Source of the DNA: a virus
Length of the DNA: 24,219 nt
Virus record (IMG/VR): IMGVR_UViG_3300021137_000097
Coordinates: 1-24,219 of that record
Direction: 5' to 3' (one strand)
Shown here: positions 22,333 through 24,219 of the stretch, one piece after another
How positions within the stretch are numbered: the stretch's first letter is position 1
Layout of the letters: each line of letters starts with the position of its first letter
Notes under the pieces: model-generated
Seen by the model: only the letters and a program-made list of their open reading frames with translations
Told to the model about the DNA's origin: nothing
Database searches by the model: none
Position numbers and translations under genes: made by a program

Positions 22333-22625
22333 AAGAGAAAACCTTGAACTGGATGATCACTCAGATCTTTTTATCTGACACAGGGGTTCATGAAGTGCAT
22401 GTCAATAACCTTTCACATAAGTTGCGTTGCAACTGTCCGGGTTTTGAAACTCGTGCTACATGTAAGCATGCGCGTTTTGTACAAACACGTATGGATAAGA
22501 ACGGTGGCATCTATCCTGTAGAAATCTCTAACCGCGTAGATAGGGACACTAGCATCATGGCTAGCGAAGATCCTGTAGCGTTTAGAAACCTATTGATTAG
22601 CTACGGCAAGATCGAAGCGTTGTAA
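22329..22625 (+). CDS. SWIM zinc-finger protein (98 aa)
   Basis: ATGA overlap with the loader gene. The motif LRCNCPGFETRATCKHARFV (32-51) has C34, C36, C45 and H47, i.e. CxCx8CxH with the P-G-F and C-K-H residues typical of SWIM domains. SWIM domains bind zinc and mediate DNA or protein contact in repair and recombination proteins. The rest is a beta strand-rich N-terminus (TQIFLSDTGVHEVHVNN) and an acidic helical end. Placement among replication genes suggests a DNA- or helicase-linked accessory role. The specific activity is unknown. Confidence 0.8.
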   Translation: MKEKTLNWMITQIFLSDTGVHEVHVNNLSHKLRCNCPGFETRATCKHARFVQTRMDKNGGIYPVEISNRVDRDTSIMASEDPVAFRNLLISYGKIEAL

Positions 22626-22628
22626 GTT

Positions 22629-23045
22629 ATGCGCGGCGGCGACATATCAAATGAGATCCCTATGCGGGTATTGGTTACTTTAGACTGTTTACTTGTTAGA
22701 GAGCCTAAGGTTAACAAGGTGCTTGGCATATCGGTTCCTTATATAGAAACCACGTACAATCGGCAAGCGCTATCTCATTTCTGGAGATTCAGAGATAACT
22801 ATGAGTACGTGCTAGAGCTGGTTGGCTTTGAGATGCCTCAGAGCAGCATGGATAGGGTGCTAGAGGATTTAGATAATCTTGGCACCAACCCATTTAACTA
22901 CGCTAAGGCGTACAACGTAGTGGCAGATCTTGTAGCTGAACTGCCCTATCGTCCAGAAGTAAAGCACGTTATTGATATCCCGGATCGTGGGCTACGATAC
23001 GGTCATTGGTATTTAGAACAGGGGGCAACAAATGGCGGCAAATAA
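22629..23045 (+). CDS. Hypothetical protein of the replication operon (138 aa)
   Basis: The gene begins 3 bases after the SWIM stop without a clear ribosome binding site; an in-frame ATG at 22662 (residue 12) is an alternative start. The product starts with a beta strand (MRVLVTLDCLLVREP) and has two helical parts (ALSHFWRFRDNYEYVLELVG and DRVLEDLDNLG). It ends with HVIDIPDRGLRYGHWYLE. There is no P-loop, zinc motif or membrane segment. It overlaps the helicase gene by 14 bases, so it belongs to the replication operon. I do not recognise the family; a DnaB-associated factor is only a guess from position. Confidence 0.6.
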   Translation: MRGGDISNEIPMRVLVTLDCLLVREPKVNKVLGISVPYIETTYNRQALSHFWRFRDNYEYVLELVGFEMPQSSMDRVLEDLDNLGTNPFNYAKAYNVVADLVAELPYRPEVKHVIDIPDRGLRYGHWYLEQGATNGGK

Positions 23046-24216
23046 CGAAGAGCGTTTGCTATCCAAGGCTATACGAGATAGAAATATAAAGCCTTTAATT
23101 GAGTGCGGCGTTCAAGAGGATTGGTTCTTTAACGACCTCAACCGTCAGGTGTGGAAGTTTATTGTCAAGCACAATGAGAAGTACGGCGAGGTTCCTACTG
23201 CCGTAACTTTCAAGGACAACTTCCCTACCTATACTCTGCATGCGGTAGAAGACAATATCGACTACCTTCTAGACCAGCTTATTGAGTACCGCAAGCGTCA
23301 GAAGACTATTGATGCGCTTCTAGATGCTCAGCAGGCCGTGGCTCAGCAAGACCACAATGCCGCTCTACAGACCATGGTTCAGGCAGCTCAAGTCTTGATG
23401 AACGACGGAGTTCGTGAGTCTCTCGACGAGAACCTCAGCGACGATCCTATGCAGCGTTATGATGAGTACATGTCTATCAAGACACGTCCTAACGGCTTGC
23501 TTGGTTTGTCTACTGGCTTTAACACCATTGACAAGATTACTTCAGGAGTTATGAAGCAACAGCTGTGGACAATCGCGGCACCTCCTAAGACTGGTAAGTC
23601 AGTGCTTGCAATGCAGATGGCTATCAAAGCTCAGGATGAGAACCAACGTGTCATGTTCCAGTCTTTTGAAATGACTGCTCGTGAGATGAAGACTCGTTAC
23701 GATGCAATGCGTTCACACATCTCACACCAGCGTTTAATAATGGGAGCTCTTAAATCCGATGAAGAAAAGCGTTATCTCGATCACCTAGGTATTGCTCGTG
23801 ATGATTTCTGGATGCCGGACACGGTAGCCTCTAGAACTATCACAGGTCTTTGTGCAAAGGTAGAGAAGTACGAGCCGGACATTTTGTTCGTTGACGGTAT
23901 GTATCTTATGTTTGATGAGGAAACCGGCGAAACAGAATCAGAGCGTTCTCTTCGCAGTCTTACTCGTTCTATGAAGCGTGTGGCACAGCGCTACAACATT
24001 CCTGTTGTGGTTAGCACCCAGACTCTTCGCTCTAAGATGCGTGGCGGAAAGGTAACGGCAGATTCTATCGGCTACACCTCATCGTTCTTGCAGGACTCAG
24101 ACATTGTTCTAGTTCTACAGCGTCAGGATGAAGATGATGACTCATCTCGTTCTTTAACAGTGGCAGCAAGTCGTATTTCAGGTATGGGATCCACAGATCT
24201 ACTGTGGGATTGGTAG
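23032..24216 (+). CDS. DnaB-like replicative helicase (394 aa)
   Basis: AGGGGG lies 7 bases upstream of the ATG. The N-terminal domain (ERLLSKAIRDRN, then VWKFIVKHNEKYGEVPTAV) is DnaB_N-like. The RecA-type domain has GLSTGFNTIDKITSGV (158-173), Walker A APPKTGKS (183-190; Ala replaces the first Gly), catalytic Glu in QSFEM (E213), Walker B ILFVDG (D288), STQ (328-330), and the AASRISG end with a conserved Arg (R381). It unwinds DNA as a hexamer ring at the fork. At 394 aa it is shorter than bacterial DnaB (about 450-470) and stops just after LLWDW at TAG 24214-24216, 3 bases from the window end, so the last few residues of the usual fold are missing. Confidence 0.9.
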   Translation: MAANNEERLLSKAIRDRNIKPLIECGVQEDWFFNDLNRQVWKFIVKHNEKYGEVPTAVTFKDNFPTYTLHAVEDNIDYLLDQLIEYRKRQKTIDALLDAQQAVAQQDHNAALQTMVQAAQVLMNDGVRESLDENLSDDPMQRYDEYMSIKTRPNGLLGLSTGFNTIDKITSGVMKQQLWTIAAPPKTGKSVLAMQMAIKAQDENQRVMFQSFEMTAREMKTRYDAMRSHISHQRLIMGALKSDEEKRYLDHLGIARDDFWMPDTVASRTITGLCAKVEKYEPDILFVDGMYLMFDEETGETESERSLRSLTRSMKRVAQRYNIPVVVSTQTLRSKMRGGKVTADSIGYTSSFLQDSDIVLVLQRQDEDDDSSRSLTVAASRISGMGSTDLLWDW

Positions 24217-24219
24217 GAG

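Noticed and set aside
1-24219. CRISPR array, tRNA genes, integrase/att sites, insertion sequences
   Set aside because: No regularly spaced repeats, cloverleaf-like segments, recombinase motifs or terminal inverted repeats with a transposase were found.

Overview
The window is one dense, entirely plus-strand block of a tailed-phage genome (or prophage) with a contractile tail. Gene order, ATGA/TAATG overlaps and the recognisable families (tail sheath, T4 gp19-like tube, gp26-like chaperone, tape measure, LysM/gp53-like, split gpD/gp27-like hub, gp5-like OB spike, gp25, gp6/J, gp7-like wedge) are those of a myovirus. Base composition is moderate (roughly mid-40s % G+C by eye). A tape measure carrying two peptidoglycan-hydrolase domains, TAnnnT -10 elements and an apparently leaderless gene would fit a Gram-positive, possibly low-GC actinobacterial host. 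That host assignment is inference only.

Layout: 1-2296 holds the end of a fibre-like structural protein, a zinc-ribbon protein, a 73-aa protein, a probable neck/connector protein and two small beta-rich virion proteins. 2305-2930 is a run of four tiny Lys-rich proteins, one of them a 31-aa protein with six cysteines, closed by a strong intrinsic terminator at 2936-2963. 3034-4068 has two small unknown genes and a probable tail terminator. 4119-7817 encodes sheath, tube and a tail assembly chaperone that appears to be extended by a +1 programmed frameshift at TTT|TAA. 7823-10459 is the tape measure, probably starting at a CTG codon. 10459-20361 is the baseplate operon: hub/LysM-type protein, gp53-like protein, two-piece hub, spike, gp25, gp6-like wedge, and a gp7-like wedge carrying four tandem carbohydrate-binding-like domains.

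20381-24216 switches to a small three-helix membrane protein and a replication module: winged-helix initiator, DnaC-like helicase loader, SWIM zinc-finger protein, an unknown protein, and DnaB-like helicase. Two sigma70-type promoters with matching -10 elements precede the first two genes. Inside the initiator gene lies a concentrated patch of 19-bp direct repeats, AT-rich DNA and two abutting perfect palindromes (20918-21116). This is arranged like the lambda O gene/ori and is my best candidate for the phage replication origin.

The genes work as a late virion-assembly operon followed by a replication operon. The tail is built on the baseplate hub and wedges, the tape measure and chaperone set tube length, the sheath drives contraction, and the hydrolases in the tape measure would open the cell wall. 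The initiator would melt the internal origin and recruit the loader and helicase. No tRNA, CRISPR array, integrase or insertion sequence was seen. Apart from 2931-3033 (described below) no intergenic gap exceeds about 50 bases.
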